A stretch of 64,000 nt of DNA. Source: Bradyrhizobium arachidis (lineage in GTDB: Bacteria > Pseudomonadota > Alphaproteobacteria > Rhizobiales > Xanthobacteraceae). Made by a program: the position numbers and the translations under genes. The first letter of the stretch is position 1, and every line of letters begins with the position of its first letter. The DNA lies in the NCBI RefSeq assembly GCF_015291705.1, contig NZ_CP030050.1, forward strand, positions 7,068,001 to 7,132,000. Direction: 5' to 3'. The notes under the pieces were generated by a model that did not search any database, was not told where the DNA came from, and was given only the letters and a program-made list of their open reading frames with translations. Positions 23,880 through 33,269 of the stretch are shown in pieces.

Positions 23880-25055
23880 ATGAAGACGCAAACGACCTTG
23901 GCTGCGGCCGCCTTGCTGCTCGGCACCGCGATGAGCCCTGCCCTCGCCCAAGAGAAGCTGAAGCTTGGCGTGATCGTGACCCTGTCGGGACCCGCCGCCG
24001 CGCTCGGCCAGCAGGTGCGCGACGGCTTTGCGCTCGCGGTGAAGGACCTCGGCAGCAAGATGGGCGGCCGCGACGTCGAGGTCGTCGTGGTTGACGACGA
24101 GCTCAAGCCGGATGCGGCGGTCACCAAGGTCAAGGGCCTGCTCGAACGCGACAAGGTCGACTTCGTGGTCGGCCCGATCTTCTCCAACATCCTCCAGGCG
24201 ATCCACCGCCCCGTGACGGAATCCAAGGTATTCCTGGTCAGCCCTAATGCAGGTCCGTCGACGTTTGCCGGCAAGGACTGCAACCCGTTCTTCTATGTGA
24301 CCTCGTATCAGAACGATCAGGTCCACGAGATCCTCGGCAAGGTGGCGCAGGATCGCGGCTACAAGCGGATGTACCTGATGGTGCCGAACTATCAGGCCGG
24401 CAAGGATTCGGTTGCCGGTTTCAACCTCGACTACAAGGGCGAGATTGTCGAAGAATCCTACATGCCGTTGAACACGCTGGACTTCCAGCCGGAGCTGTCC
24501 AAGATTTCCTCGCAGAAGCCCGATGCGCTGTTCACGTTCATGCCGGGCGGCCTCGGCGTCAACCTCGTCAAGCAGTACCGGCAAGCGGGTCTTGCCGACA
24601 GCATTCCGGTGCTCTCGGCTTTCACGGTGGATGAATCGACGCTGCCGGCGCAGCAGGATGCGGCGGTCGGCATGTTCGGCGGAGCGAACTGGGCGCCCAA
24701 TCTCGACAACCCCCAGAACAAGAAGTTCGTCGCGGCCTATGAAGCCGCCTATAACAGCGTGCCCGGCACCTACGCCTTCCAGGCCTATGATGCCGCGATG
24801 CTGATCGACAGCGCGGTCAAGGGCGTGAAGGGCGACCTCTCGAACAAGGACGCCGTCGCGGCTGCCCTGAAGAAGGCCGATTTCACCTCGCTGCGCGGCT
24901 CGTTCAAGTTCAACACCAACGGCTATCCGATCCAGGACTTCTACCTGACCAAGGTCGCCAAGCGTCCGGACGGCAAATTCCAGACCGAGATCGTCCAGAA
25001 GGTTTTCGAGAACTACGGCGACCGCTATGCCAAGGATTGCAAGGCGGCGAACTGA
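23880..25055 (+). CDS. ABC transporter substrate-binding protein, branched-chain amino acid/aromatic acid type
   Basis: This 391-residue protein has a Sec signal (MKTQTTLAAAALLLGTAMSP, cleavage near ALAQ) and the Leu/Ile/Val-binding (PF13458) fold: EKLKLGVIVTLSGPAAALGQQVRDG, DDELKPDAAVTKVKGLLE, FFYVTSYQNDQVHEILGKVA. In aromatic degradation clusters this family binds benzoate- or anthranilate-like acids for uptake. No LivHMGF genes are in the window, so the permease must be elsewhere or shared. The cupin gene follows 30 bases later. Confidence 0.9.
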   Translation: MKTQTTLAAAALLLGTAMSPALAQEKLKLGVIVTLSGPAAALGQQVRDGFALAVKDLGSKMGGRDVEVVVVDDELKPDAAVTKVKGLLERDKVDFVVGPIFSNILQAIHRPVTESKVFLVSPNAGPSTFAGKDCNPFFYVTSYQNDQVHEILGKVAQDRGYKRMYLMVPNYQAGKDSVAGFNLDYKGEIVEESYMPLNTLDFQPELSKISSQKPDALFTFMPGGLGVNLVKQYRQAGLADSIPVLSAFTVDESTLPAQQDAAVGMFGGANWAPNLDNPQNKKFVAAYEAAYNSVPGTYAFQAYDAAMLIDSAVKGVKGDLSNKDAVAAALKKADFTSLRGSFKFNTNGYPIQDFYLTKVAKRPDGKFQTEIVQKVFENYGDRYAKDCKAAN

Positions 25056-25085
25056 GGCCGCGCGGCACGTTATGGGAGGACTTCA

Positions 25086-25544
25086 ATGAGCAGCGAAATC
25101 ACCGGCATCACGCGGGCCAATGAGGGGATCCAGGGCATTTCCTGGAACATCCTTGGCCAGACCTATGTGCCGAAGAGCAAGACCGAGCACAGTTTCTCCT
25201 GGCACGCGACCCTGCCGCCGGGCACGTTCGTGCCGCCGCACATCCATCCCGACCAGGACGAGTATCTCTACATGCTGGAGGGCAAGCTCGACTTCATGCT
25301 CGGCAATTCGGAGGCGCAGGCGACCGCAGGCGATCTGATCCGCCTCGGCATGGGCGTGCCGCACGGCATCTTCAACAAGTCGGAGCAGACCGCAAAGGTG
25401 CTGTTCTGGGTCTCGCCGACCAAAAAACTGTTCGACCTGTTCTGGGGTCTGCACAACATGAAGGAGCAGAAGCCGGAGGACGTGGTGGCGATGGCCGCCG
25501 AGTTCAACATCCACTTCCTGCCGCCGCCTCCCGGCGCCGGCTAA
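25086..25544 (+). CDS. Cupin-domain protein
   Basis: This 152-residue single cupin shows motif 1 as LPPGTFVPPHIHPDQDEYLYMLEG (two His and a Glu for metal binding) and motif 2 with MGVPHGIFNKSE (third His). The start has GGAGGACTTCA ahead. It follows the binding-protein gene and ends ten bases from the convergent flavoprotein gene. Small cupins of this type are often annotated near aromatic monooxygenases; whether it is a dioxygenase, an isomerase or a sensor is not clear. Confidence 0.85.
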   Translation: MSSEITGITRANEGIQGISWNILGQTYVPKSKTEHSFSWHATLPPGTFVPPHIHPDQDEYLYMLEGKLDFMLGNSEAQATAGDLIRLGMGVPHGIFNKSEQTAKVLFWVSPTKKLFDLFWGLHNMKEQKPEDVVAMAAEFNIHFLPPPPGAG

Positions 25545-25553
25545 CAGCTCAAA

Positions 25554-26804
25554 TCAGGCGCGTACGGCCGCCAGGCCGGGCACGGCAGCAAAGCCTGCCT
25601 TCGTGGCATAGCCCCGCACGATCGCCTCGCGCTGGGAATAGCTCAGGACGTTATCGACATTGTCGAAGCCGTCGGGGGCAAGCTGCTCGACGGCGTCGAT
25701 GACGCCCTCGGGACCGCCGCGCCGGTTGGAGCGGACGATGTCAGCGGTCATCGGCAGGCGCTTCTTCTCGTATTCGAGCAGCGCCTGACGCGGATGCTCG
25801 GCACGCACCAGCGCATCGGCAAGGCAGCGGGCATCGAGAATCGCCTGCGAGGCGCCATTCGAGCCGACCGGATACATGGGATGCGCGGCGTCACCGAGCA
25901 GCGTGACGCGGCCGGACGACCAGTAAGGCAAGGGATCGCGGTCGCAGGTCGGATATTCGTAGAACTCGGGCGTCGCCGAGATCAGGCTCTTCACGTCGAC
26001 ATAGGGCACCGAGAAGCGCGCCACATGCGGCATCAGCTCCTCGCGGCGGCCCGGGCGCGACCAGTCTTCTTTCCGCGGCGGCGGGGCATTGCCCTCGCCG
26101 ACCTTGACCAGCACGGCCCAATTGGTTAGCCGGCTCGCCGGGCTCGATCCCTCCGCGATCGGATAGATCACCACCTTGGCGTTGAGCCCACCGGCCACGA
26201 TCATCGATTTTCCGGTGAGGAACAGCGGCCAATCCCGCGCACCGCGCCACAGCATCAGGCCGTTCCAGCACGGCGGTCCCTCGTTCGGAAACAACGTCTC
26301 GCGGACGCGCGAATGGATGCCGTCGGCGCCGATCAAAATATCGCCGCGCACGGTATGGATGTGCGCACCGGCACGATCGAAGAAATAGGCGGTGACGCCG
26401 CCCTCGTCCTGCGTGAAGGCGCCGAGGCGGCAACCGGTGTGGATTGCGTCCGTGCCGAGCCGCTCCTCGACGGCGCGATGGATGACGCCCTGAAGGCGGC
26501 CGCGGTGGATCGAGAATTGCGGCACGTCATGACCGGCATCGATGCCGCGCGCTTCGCGCCAGACTTCCTGGCCGTGGCGATTGAGGTAATAGAGCTGGTC
26601 GGTGCGGATCGCGACGTCGTCGAGCTTCTGCAACAGCCCGAGCCCGGCGAGCTCGCGCATCGCATGGGGCAGCGTGTTGATGCCGACACCGAGCTCACGG
26701 ATGGTGTCGGCCTGCTCGAAGATCTCGCAGTCCAGGCCACGCGAGCGCAGCATCAAAGCGGTAGTGAGACCACCGATGCCGCCACCGACGATAATCGCCT
26801 TCAT
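25554..26804 (-). CDS. FAD-dependent monooxygenase, salicylate hydroxylase-like
   Basis: This 416-residue group A flavoprotein starts MKAIIVGGGIGGLTTALML (Rossmann FAD motif). The DG motif is in GDILIGADGIHSRVRETLF and the GD motif in GRVTLLGDAAHPMYPVGSNGASQAI. These three fingerprints define the salicylate/3-hydroxybenzoate hydroxylase class, which uses NAD(P)H to hydroxylate aromatic rings. Start ATG 26804 has AAGGGCG ahead; the open frame continues upstream to 27017 but overlaps the next gene. It lies 55 bases downstream of the bifunctional monooxygenase/reductase and is probably cotranscribed. Confidence 0.88.
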   Translation of the reverse strand: MKAIIVGGGIGGLTTALMLRSRGLDCEIFEQADTIRELGVGINTLPHAMRELAGLGLLQKLDDVAIRTDQLYYLNRHGQEVWREARGIDAGHDVPQFSIHRGRLQGVIHRAVEERLGTDAIHTGCRLGAFTQDEGGVTAYFFDRAGAHIHTVRGDILIGADGIHSRVRETLFPNEGPPCWNGLMLWRGARDWPLFLTGKSMIVAGGLNAKVVIYPIAEGSSPASRLTNWAVLVKVGEGNAPPPRKEDWSRPGRREELMPHVARFSVPYVDVKSLISATPEFYEYPTCDRDPLPYWSSGRVTLLGDAAHPMYPVGSNGASQAILDARCLADALVRAEHPRQALLEYEKKRLPMTADIVRSNRRGGPEGVIDAVEQLAPDGFDNVDNVLSYSQREAIVRGYATKAGFAAVPGLAAVRA

Positions 26805-26859
26805 CGCCCTTACTCCACTCGAAACACGCCAGGCAATGCGGTTAACGTCGCACGGGCGG

Positions 26860-29211
26860 TCACTCCGCCGCAAGCGGCTTTGTCGCCTCCGCCTTGAGCT
26901 CGGCCCGGGTCTTGGGCTTAGCCTTAATTCGCAGCTCCTCGAGATCCTGCCGGTCGCGAACGCTGTTGCGGAAGATCTGGTCCTTGCCGGGCAGATATTG
27001 CGGCGGGCAGAACGCATTGTTCGCCCCGTACCAGGCCGCCGCCTTCATGGTGAAGAAGGGATCAACCAGATGCGGACGCCCGAGGGCAACGAGGTCCGCC
27101 CGCCCGGCAGCCAGAATGGTGTTGGCCTGGTCCGCCGTCGTGATGTTGCCGACGCACATGGTGGCGACGCGGGCCTCGTTGCGGACCTGATCGGAGAACG
27201 GCGTCTGGAACATGCGGCCGTAGACCGGCTGCGCATCGCGCACCGTCTGCCCGGTCGAGACGTCGACGAGATCGACACCGGCCTCGGCAAAGGCGCGCGC
27301 GATCGCCACCGCATCGTCGCCGGTGACGCCGCCATCCGCCCAGTCGGTTGCAGAGATACGGACCGACATCGGCTTGTGTGATGGCCACACCGCGCGCAGC
27401 GCCTCGAACACCTCGAGCGGGAAGCGCAGGCGGTTTTCGAGCGAGCCGCCATATTCATCCGTCCGGGTGTTCGTCAGCGGGGAGATGAAGCTTGCCAGCA
27501 GATAGCCGTGGGCGCAGTGCAGCTCCAGCATGTCGAAGCCGCAGCGCTCGCCACGCTCGGCTGCTGCGACGAAAGCATCCCTCACGCCGTTCATGCCGGC
27601 ACGATCGAGCTCACGCGGCACCTGGCTGTCGGGGAAATATGGCAGCGGTGATGCCGAGACCACGTCCCAGCCGCCCTGCTCCAGCGGACGGTCCATGCCG
27701 TCCCACATCAATTTGGTCGCACCCTTGCGGCCGGCGTGCCCGAGTTGCAGACAGATCTTTGCGGCCGAGTTGCCGTGGACGAATTCCACGATGCGGCGCC
27801 AAGCAGCTTCCTGCTCGTCGTTCCAAAGGCCGGCGCAGCCGGGTGTGATCCGGGCATCGCGGCCGACGCAGGCCATTTCCGTGAAGATCAGGCCGGCGCC
27901 GCCAATGGCGCGCGAGCCGTAATGCACCAGATGGAAATCGCCCGGCACGCCCTCCTTGGCCGAATACATGCACATCGGCGACATCACCGCGCGGTTGGCG
28001 ATCTCCATCTCGCGCAGACGGAACGGCTGGAACAGCGGAACCATCGGCGTGTCGGTGCTGACATCGAAGCCGCTATCGCGCACCTGCTTGGCGAAGGACT
28101 TTTCGACCTCGGCGACGAAATCGGGCGCACGAAGTTTGAGATTGTCGTAGGTGATCGCCTTCGAGCGCGTCATCACGCCAAAGGCAAACTGCACGGGATC
28201 GAAGTCCCAGAAGCGGTCGACGTGCTCGAACCAGACCAGCGAGACGTCGGCGGCATGCTGGGTCTTCTCGACCTCCTCGCGGCGGCCGTGCTCATAGACT
28301 TCCAGCGCGGCCTTGACGCTGGGCGTGTTCTGCATCGCCTCGGCGAGCGCGATCGCGTCTTCCATCGCGAGCTTGGTGCCGGAGCCGATCGAGAAATGCG
28401 CGCTCGCCTTGGCATCGCCGAGCAGCACCATGTTGTCCTTGACCCAGCGCTTGCTGCGGATCATCGGAAAATTGCGCCACATCGAGCGGTTCGTCAGCAG
28501 CTTATGCCCGTCGAGGAACCAGCCGAAGATGTCGGCCATCCGCGCGGCGGACTCCTGCTCGTTCAGCCCGGTCAGCCCTGCCCGCTCGAACGTCTCCGGA
28601 TCGGTTTCGAAGATCCAGGTCGAGTGACCGGCTTCGTACTGGTAGGCATGAGCGATGAACGGCCCCCACTCCGTCTCCTGGAAGATGAAAGTGAAGGCGT
28701 CGAGCGGCCTAGTCGACCCCATCCAGGCGAACTTGTTGGTGCGGAGATCGAGTTCCGGCTGGAAGTGATCGACATGTTTCTCGCGGAAGCGGCTGTTGAT
28801 GCCGTCGGCAAGCAGGATGAGATCCGCGTCGGCGAATCGGAACTCGTCGTCGATGTCCACTTCGAAATGCAGGCTGACGCCAAGCTCGCGCGCCCGCTCC
28901 TGCAGGATCAGAAGCAGCTTCTGTCGCGAGCAACCGCAAAACCCGTTACCGCCGACCCGGTGCATCGTGCCGCGGAAATGCACGGCGATGTCGTCCCAGT
29001 AGGCGAATTCCTGGGTGATGCGGCGATAGCTCGGAAGGTCGTGCTTCTCGAAATTGTCCAGCGTGGCATCGGAGAACACCACGCCGAAGCCGAACGTGTC
29101 GTCGGCGCGGTTGCGCTCATACACGGAGACGTCGGCGCCCGGGCGCTGCTTCTTCAGCAGGATCGCCGCATAAAGACCCGCAGGTCCGCCACCGATGATC
29201 GCGACTTTCAT
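26860..29211 (-). CDS. 2-aminobenzoyl-CoA monooxygenase/reductase (bifunctional FAD hydroxylase and OYE-type oxidoreductase)
   Basis: At 783 residues this fusion has an N-terminal FAD monooxygenase (residues about 1-385; [20 protein letters not shown], later [20 protein letters not shown]) and a C-terminal old-yellow-enzyme barrel (from about 397; [56 protein letters not shown], then [11 protein letters not shown]). The architecture is that of the Azoarcus evansii enzyme that hydroxylates and then reduces the ring of 2-aminobenzoyl-CoA, and of proteins annotated as salicylyl-CoA 5-hydroxylase. The ligase, RidA-like and beta-oxidation neighbours favour the aminobenzoyl substrate. A perfect-looking operator lies 33 bases ahead. 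Confidence 0.9.
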   Translation of the reverse strand: MKVAIIGGGPAGLYAAILLKKQRPGADVSVYERNRADDTFGFGVVFSDATLDNFEKHDLPSYRRITQEFAYWDDIAVHFRGTMHRVGGNGFCGCSRQKLLLILQERARELGVSLHFEVDIDDEFRFADADLILLADGINSRFREKHVDHFQPELDLRTNKFAWMGSTRPLDAFTFIFQETEWGPFIAHAYQYEAGHSTWIFETDPETFERAGLTGLNEQESAARMADIFGWFLDGHKLLTNRSMWRNFPMIRSKRWVKDNMVLLGDAKASAHFSIGSGTKLAMEDAIALAEAMQNTPSVKAALEVYEHGRREEVEKTQHAADVSLVWFEHVDRFWDFDPVQFAFGVMTRSKAITYDNLKLRAPDFVAEVEKSFAKQVRDSGFDVSTDTPMVPLFQPFRLREMEIANRAVMSPMCMYSAKEGVPGDFHLVHYGSRAIGGAGLIFTEMACVGRDARITPGCAGLWNDEQEAAWRRIVEFVHGNSAAKICLQLGHAGRKGATKLMWDGMDRPLEQGGWDVVSASPLPYFPDSQVPRELDRAGMNGVRDAFVAAAERGERCGFDMLELHCAHGYLLASFISPLTNTRTDEYGGSLENRLRFPLEVFEALRAVWPSHKPMSVRISATDWADGGVTGDDAVAIARAFAEAGVDLVDVSTGQTVRDAQPVYGRMFQTPFSDQVRNEARVATMCVGNITTADQANTILAAGRADLVALGRPHLVDPFFTMKAAAWYGANNAFCPPQYLPGKDQIFRNSVRDRQDLEELRIKAKPKTRAELKAEATKPLAAE

Positions 29212-29243
29212 GGGAGCCTCGCCAATCTTCCCGGCAATGAAAC

Positions 29244-29264
29244 TATTTTAAGCCTAAAATAATT
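29244..29264. promoter_or_regulatory. Putative MarR operator, best palindrome of the cluster
   Basis: The core at 29246-29260 reads ATTTTAAGCCTAAAAT-like, with TTTTA and TAAAA arms around a short centre. It lies 33-53 bases before the monooxygenase/reductase ATG and is the most symmetrical of the six sites. Confidence 0.65.
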
Positions 29265-29312
29265 TCTGGCAAGTCCCCGTTTCCGCGACGGCGGCGGCCG
29301 AGAGACCGCCGC

Positions 29313-30149
29313 TCAGTCGCCCCTGAAGACCGGCTTGACCTTGTTGGCGAAAGCCTCGAAAGCGCGCTCGAAATCCGCCGTCGTCATGCACAGCGCCTGG
29401 GCAACGGCTTCCGCTTCGATTGCCTCCTCAACCGACATCGCCCATTCCATCGCCAGCATCCGCTTGGTCATGGTGTTGGCGAAGGTCGGCCCCTCCGCGA
29501 CCTGCTTGGCCAGGATTTGCGCCTGCGGCAGTACCTGTTCCGGTGTGACGATGCGGCTGAAGAAGCCCCAACGCTCGCCCTCTTCCGCGGTCATGAACCG
29601 GCCGGTGTAGAGCAGCTCGGAGGCGCGGGACTGGCCGATGATCCGGGGCAGGATGGCACAGGCTCCCATGTCGCAGCCGGCAAGGCCGACCTTGTTGAAC
29701 AGGAATGCCACCTTGGCCCCGCTCGCTGCGAGCCGCATGTCAGATGCCATGGCGATGATCGCACCGGCGCCGGCGCAGATGCCTTCGACCGCGGCCACGA
29801 TCGGTTGCGGGCAGGCCCGCATCGCCTTGACGAGATCGCCGGTCATCCGCGTGAAGGCGGTGAGCCCCTTGGTGTCCATCTTCACGAGTGGACCGATGAT
29901 CTCGAACACGTCACCGCCGGAGGAGAAATTGCCGCCCGCGCCGGTGACGACGATGGATTTGACCGCGTCGTCGCAGGCACAGGCGCGGAAGAAGTCGGTG
30001 AGCTCGCGGTAGCTTTCGAACGTCAGCGGATTCTTCCGGTCGGGCCGGTTGAGCGTCACGGTGGCAACGCCGTCGACCACGGCCAGGAGGAAGTGCTGCG
30101 GCGAGTAGTCCGCGAGCGGCACGGTCACGGGATTGGCTGGTCTGCTCAT
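29313..30149 (-). CDS. Enoyl-CoA hydratase/isomerase family protein
   Basis: This 278-residue crotonase has the oxyanion-hole stretches [15 protein letters not shown] and [43 protein letters not shown], where a Glu usually sits in the second active-site position. Start ATG 30149 is preceded by AAGGAGACCGT. It follows the SDR gene by 40 bases. In the 2-aminobenzoyl-CoA pathway a hydratase step follows ring reduction, so it likely handles the non-aromatic cyclic CoA ester. Alternative members of the family open rings or hydrolyse CoA esters. Confidence 0.87.
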   Translation of the reverse strand: MSRPANPVTVPLADYSPQHFLLAVVDGVATVTLNRPDRKNPLTFESYRELTDFFRACACDDAVKSIVVTGAGGNFSSGGDVFEIIGPLVKMDTKGLTAFTRMTGDLVKAMRACPQPIVAAVEGICAGAGAIIAMASDMRLAASGAKVAFLFNKVGLAGCDMGACAILPRIIGQSRASELLYTGRFMTAEEGERWGFFSRIVTPEQVLPQAQILAKQVAEGPTFANTMTKRMLAMEWAMSVEEAIEAEAVAQALCMTTADFERAFEAFANKVKPVFRGD

Positions 30150-30189
30150 ACGGTCTCCTTGCTTTCCTCGTCCGCGCTTTTTCCGTGCG

Positions 30190-30951
30190 CTAGATCTCAC
30201 CACCGGCCACGGCAATCGCCTGACCCGTAATCGCACCGGCGCCCTCGCTGCACAGCCAGAGCACGGCATTCGCCACTTCCTGCGGCGTGATCAAGCGCCC
30301 CTGAGGATTGTGCTTGGCGAGTTCCGCGATCGCCTGCTCGCGGCTTCGCCCTGTCTTCTTCATGATGTTCTCGATGCTGCCGGCGACGAGATCCGTATCG
30401 GTGAAACCGGGACAGATCGCGTTCACGGTCACGTTGCTGCCGGCCATCTCCAGGGCAAGCGATCGCACCAGCCCGACCACGGCGTGCTTCGCGGCCGTAT
30501 ACGCGCTCACATAGGCATAACCTTTCAGCCCAGCCGTCGATGCAATCGCGACGATCCGGCCATACGGCCGATCCTTCATCCCAGGCAGCACTGCCTGGAC
30601 GGCATGGACAACGCCCATGAAATTGACGTCCATCATGCGCGCAAAGAGCGCACTGTCAGACTTGGAGAACGGCGCGGATTCGGCGCTACCCGCGTTGGCG
30701 ATAAGGATATCGATCGGCTTTCGCTTGTGCGCTTCGGCTATGGCAGCTTTCAATGATGCTTCGTTCGAGACGTCGGCAACGGCCGCGAAATGCGCAGCAC
30801 CCACGTTGATCGCCTCTTCGAGCGTAGCGGCATTCCGGCCCAGCACTGTCACGGTGGCGCCGGCCCCGACAAGTGAGGCGGCGATCGCACGGCCGATGCC
30901 GCGGCCGCCACCGGTCACCAGCGCGTGCGGCGAATGCGGCAATCCGGACAT
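30190..30951 (-). CDS. SDR-family 3-hydroxyacyl-CoA dehydrogenase-like protein
   Basis: This 253-residue classical SDR has [15 protein letters not shown] at the cofactor site, NAGSAE, catalytic Ser in [25 protein letters not shown] (S, Y-x3-K) and PGFTDTDLV. It resembles 3-oxoacyl-ACP/3-hydroxyacyl-CoA dehydrogenases. It is the first gene of a unit with the enoyl-CoA hydratase gene, with an AT-rich operator-like site 42-62 bases upstream. A role in oxidising the hydroxyl formed by the hydratase is likely. Confidence 0.87.
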   Translation of the reverse strand: MSGLPHSPHALVTGGGRGIGRAIAASLVGAGATVTVLGRNAATLEEAINVGAAHFAAVADVSNEASLKAAIAEAHKRKPIDILIANAGSAESAPFSKSDSALFARMMDVNFMGVVHAVQAVLPGMKDRPYGRIVAIASTAGLKGYAYVSAYTAAKHAVVGLVRSLALEMAGSNVTVNAICPGFTDTDLVAGSIENIMKKTGRSREQAIAELAKHNPQGRLITPQEVANAVLWLCSEGAGAITGQAIAVAGGEI

Positions 30952-30992
30952 GCGCTGGCTCCCTGAAAATCTGCTGATCGCTCCCCCGGATA

Positions 30993-31013
30993 TATTTTAA
31001 ACTTCAAATTTTT
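30993..31013. promoter_or_regulatory. Putative MarR operator, SDR promoter
   Basis: TATTTTAAACTTCAAATTTT is an imperfect copy of the cluster palindrome, 42-62 bases before the SDR start and about 150 bases before the divergent hydrolase gene. Confidence 0.55.
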
Positions 31014-31076
31014 GCAACGAAAGCGCTGAACAGCATCGCTGAACGCCCGCGCGCGACAGACCGGCCCGAAAATTGC

Positions 31077-31093
31077 TTTAAGTATAAAATTAT
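31077..31093. promoter_or_regulatory. Putative MarR operator, hydrolase promoter
   Basis: TTTAAGTATAAAATTAT is a short AT-rich palindrome matching the other sites in its TTTAAG and TAAAAT parts, 58-74 bases before the hydrolase GTG. Confidence 0.55.
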
Positions 31094-31150
31094 CGCTTCC
31101 CATCGCCCACAGGCCTGTTAGCATCGCAGGGCCAAGCAAAAGGATGTCGC

Positions 31151-31966
31151 GTGTCGCAGCCTGCGCCAATGATAACAAGGGACGGACGCTTCGCCTATGA
31201 GGCCGCGGGCGATCCGGGCGCGATTCCCCTGATCTTCCTGCATGGCATTGGCGGTGCGGCACGGGCCTGGCGGCAGCAACTCGCCACATTCGGCAAACGC
31301 TTCCGAACAATCGCATGGGACATGCCGGGCTATGGCGGGTCGGCGCCGCTCGCCAGCGTCAGCATCGCTGCCCTGGCCGATGCGCTCCAGCACTTCATCG
31401 AGCAGATCGGCGCAAAAAGGCCCATCCTGGTTGGCCACTCGATCGGCGGCATGATCGTCCAGAAATGGCTGGTGCAATCGCCGAAGCTGGCGCGCGCGGT
31501 CGTCCTCGCGCAGACCAGCCCGGCCTTCGGCAAGGCCGATGGCGACTGGCAGAAATCGTTCATCGCAGCGCGGCTTGGGCCGCTCGATCGCGGCGAGACG
31601 ATGAAGTCGCTGGCGCCGTCGCTGGTGAATGAGCTTGTCGGCGAAGGTCCCGATCCCCAGGGTATAGAACTTGCGCGCGAGTGCATGGCAAGCGTGCCGG
31701 AGGCGAGCTACCGCGCGATGATGCTGGCGCTGATCGGGTTCGATCAGCGCAGCACGCTCAAGGACATTTCCGTGCCGACTCTGCTGCTGTCCGGCTCCAG
31801 GGACAACAATGCGCCCGCGCCGATGATGGCGAAGACGGCCACCTACATTCCTTCGGCTGAATATGTCGAGCTCGCCGGCGTCGGCCATCTCGCCAATCTT
31901 GAACGGCCTGCTGCCTTCGATGAGGCCCTCGGCCGGTTCCTGAACTCCGTCGCGACCAAAGCGTAA
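31151..31966 (+). CDS. Alpha/beta hydrolase, enol-lactonase or ring-cleavage type
   Basis: This 271-residue hydrolase has IFLHGIGGAARAW (oxyanion hole), the nucleophile elbow GHSIGGMIVQ, a likely acid in LLLSGSRDNNAPA and the catalytic His in LAGVGHLANLE. It starts at GTG 31151 after AAGGATGTCGC. Proteins like this hydrolyse 3-oxoadipate enol-lactone or cleave C-C bonds in cyclic diketone CoA esters. It is the first of five plus-strand genes, 11 bases before the acyl-CoA dehydrogenase gene, so ring opening of the cyclic CoA intermediate is a plausible role. Confidence 0.85.
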   Translation: MSQPAPMITRDGRFAYEAAGDPGAIPLIFLHGIGGAARAWRQQLATFGKRFRTIAWDMPGYGGSAPLASVSIAALADALQHFIEQIGAKRPILVGHSIGGMIVQKWLVQSPKLARAVVLAQTSPAFGKADGDWQKSFIAARLGPLDRGETMKSLAPSLVNELVGEGPDPQGIELARECMASVPEASYRAMMLALIGFDQRSTLKDISVPTLLLSGSRDNNAPAPMMAKTATYIPSAEYVELAGVGHLANLERPAAFDEALGRFLNSVATKA

Positions 31967-31977
31967 GGTGATGCGCA

Positions 31978-33267
31978 ATGACCATGCAAGTCAGCAAGAC
32001 GATCGGCACGACTGACAAGGTCGCGCTGGATGCGCCGATCTTCGATCCCGTCGCCTTTCGCTTGAGCGACGAGCAGGCCGGCATCATCACGCGCGCGCGG
32101 GAGATCGGCCAGAGCGTGTTCGCCGGCCGCGCCGCCACTTACGATCGCGAGGCGATCTTTCCGACCGAAAACTATCGCGATCTGCACCGCGTCGGTCTGC
32201 TCGGCATCGCCGTGCCCAAGAAGCACGGCGGGCTTGGCGCAAACTACCAGACCTATGCCCTGGCGGCCGCCGAGATCGGCCGCTATTGCGGCGCGACGGC
32301 GCTGACCTGGAACATGCATGTCTGCTCGACTCTGTGGTCGGGCCCACTCGCCGACGACCTCGACATGGACGCGGAGACCCGCGCCGAGCACGAGCGCCGT
32401 CGCGCCGTTCACTACAAGCGCATCGTCGAGGATGGCGCGATCTATTCGCAGCCCTTCTCCGAAGGCGGCGCGGCAGCCGCGGGCGGCGTCGCCTTCGGCA
32501 CGGAAGCAAGGCCAGTCGAAGGCGGCTGGATCGTCAATGGCAAGAAGATCTTTGCATCGCTCTCCGGCCACGCCGACTATTACGGCGTGCTCTGCACCGA
32601 GATCGAGGAAGGCGAGAAAGCCTCGCGCCGCAACACGCTCTACCTTGCGATCTCCGCGAAATCGGAAGGCGTCTCGGTCGTCGGCGACTGGGACCCGCTC
32701 GGCATGCGCGGCACCGTCTCGCGCACGCTGCTGTTCAAGGATGTCTTCGTTCCGGAAGATTCTGCGCTGATGCCGCGCGGCGTCTATTTCCAGGCCGCGA
32801 TGCGCTGGCCGCACATGTTCCTGACGCTGTCGCCGACCTATATGGGCCTCGCGCAGGCCGCCTATGATTTCACGGTGCGCTATCTTCGTGGCGAGGTGCC
32901 GGGCATGCCGCCGGTCAAGCGGCGGATGTACCCGACCAAGCAGATCGCAGTCGCGCAGATGCAGATCAAGCTCGAGCAGATCAAGGCGATCTGGTTCCAG
33001 GCGGTCACGGAAGCGCACGCCAATCCGAGCAAGGAGCAGGTGCTGCGCGCCTACGCCGCGCAATATTCGGTGATGGAGGGCGCCAATGAGCTCGCGGCGC
33101 TCGCGATCCGCACCTGCGGCGGACAAGCCATGCTCCGCTCGCTGCCGCTGGAGCGCATCTATCGCGACAGCCGTTGCGGCTCGCTGATGCTACCCTGGAC
33201 GGCCGAGCTCTGCCTCGACCGCATCGGCCGCGAGGCGCTGTACGAGACCGGCGAGACGGACGACTGA
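31978..33267 (+). CDS. Acyl-CoA dehydrogenase
   Basis: This 429-residue flavoprotein of the acyl-CoA dehydrogenase family has FPTENYRDLHRVGLLGIAVPKKHGGLGANYQ in the N-terminal helical domain, SQPFSEGGAAAAGGVAFGTEARPVEGGWIVNGKKIFAS in the beta domain, and TCGGQAMLRSLPLERIYRDSRCGSLMLPW at the C-terminus. The start has AAGGTGATGCGCA ahead. FAD-linked dehydrogenation of the ring-opened CoA ester fits the neighbourhood. The next gene begins three bases after its stop. Confidence 0.88.
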   Translation: MTMQVSKTIGTTDKVALDAPIFDPVAFRLSDEQAGIITRAREIGQSVFAGRAATYDREAIFPTENYRDLHRVGLLGIAVPKKHGGLGANYQTYALAAAEIGRYCGATALTWNMHVCSTLWSGPLADDLDMDAETRAEHERRRAVHYKRIVEDGAIYSQPFSEGGAAAAGGVAFGTEARPVEGGWIVNGKKIFASLSGHADYYGVLCTEIEEGEKASRRNTLYLAISAKSEGVSVVGDWDPLGMRGTVSRTLLFKDVFVPEDSALMPRGVYFQAAMRWPHMFLTLSPTYMGLAQAAYDFTVRYLRGEVPGMPPVKRRMYPTKQIAVAQMQIKLEQIKAIWFQAVTEAHANPSKEQVLRAYAAQYSVMEGANELAALAIRTCGGQAMLRSLPLERIYRDSRCGSLMLPWTAELCLDRIGREALYETGETDD

Positions 33268-33269
33268 CG

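Noticed and set aside
26860..29211. Salicylyl-CoA 5-hydroxylase of a gentisate route
   Set aside because: No gentisyl-CoA hydrolase or gentisate dioxygenase is nearby, and the OYE domain, RidA-like gene and beta-oxidation genes fit 2-aminobenzoyl-CoA better; not fully excluded.
27736..29262. Plus-strand open frame of 508 codons
   Set aside because: Antisense to the bifunctional monooxygenase/reductase, whose FAD and OYE motifs are unmistakable.
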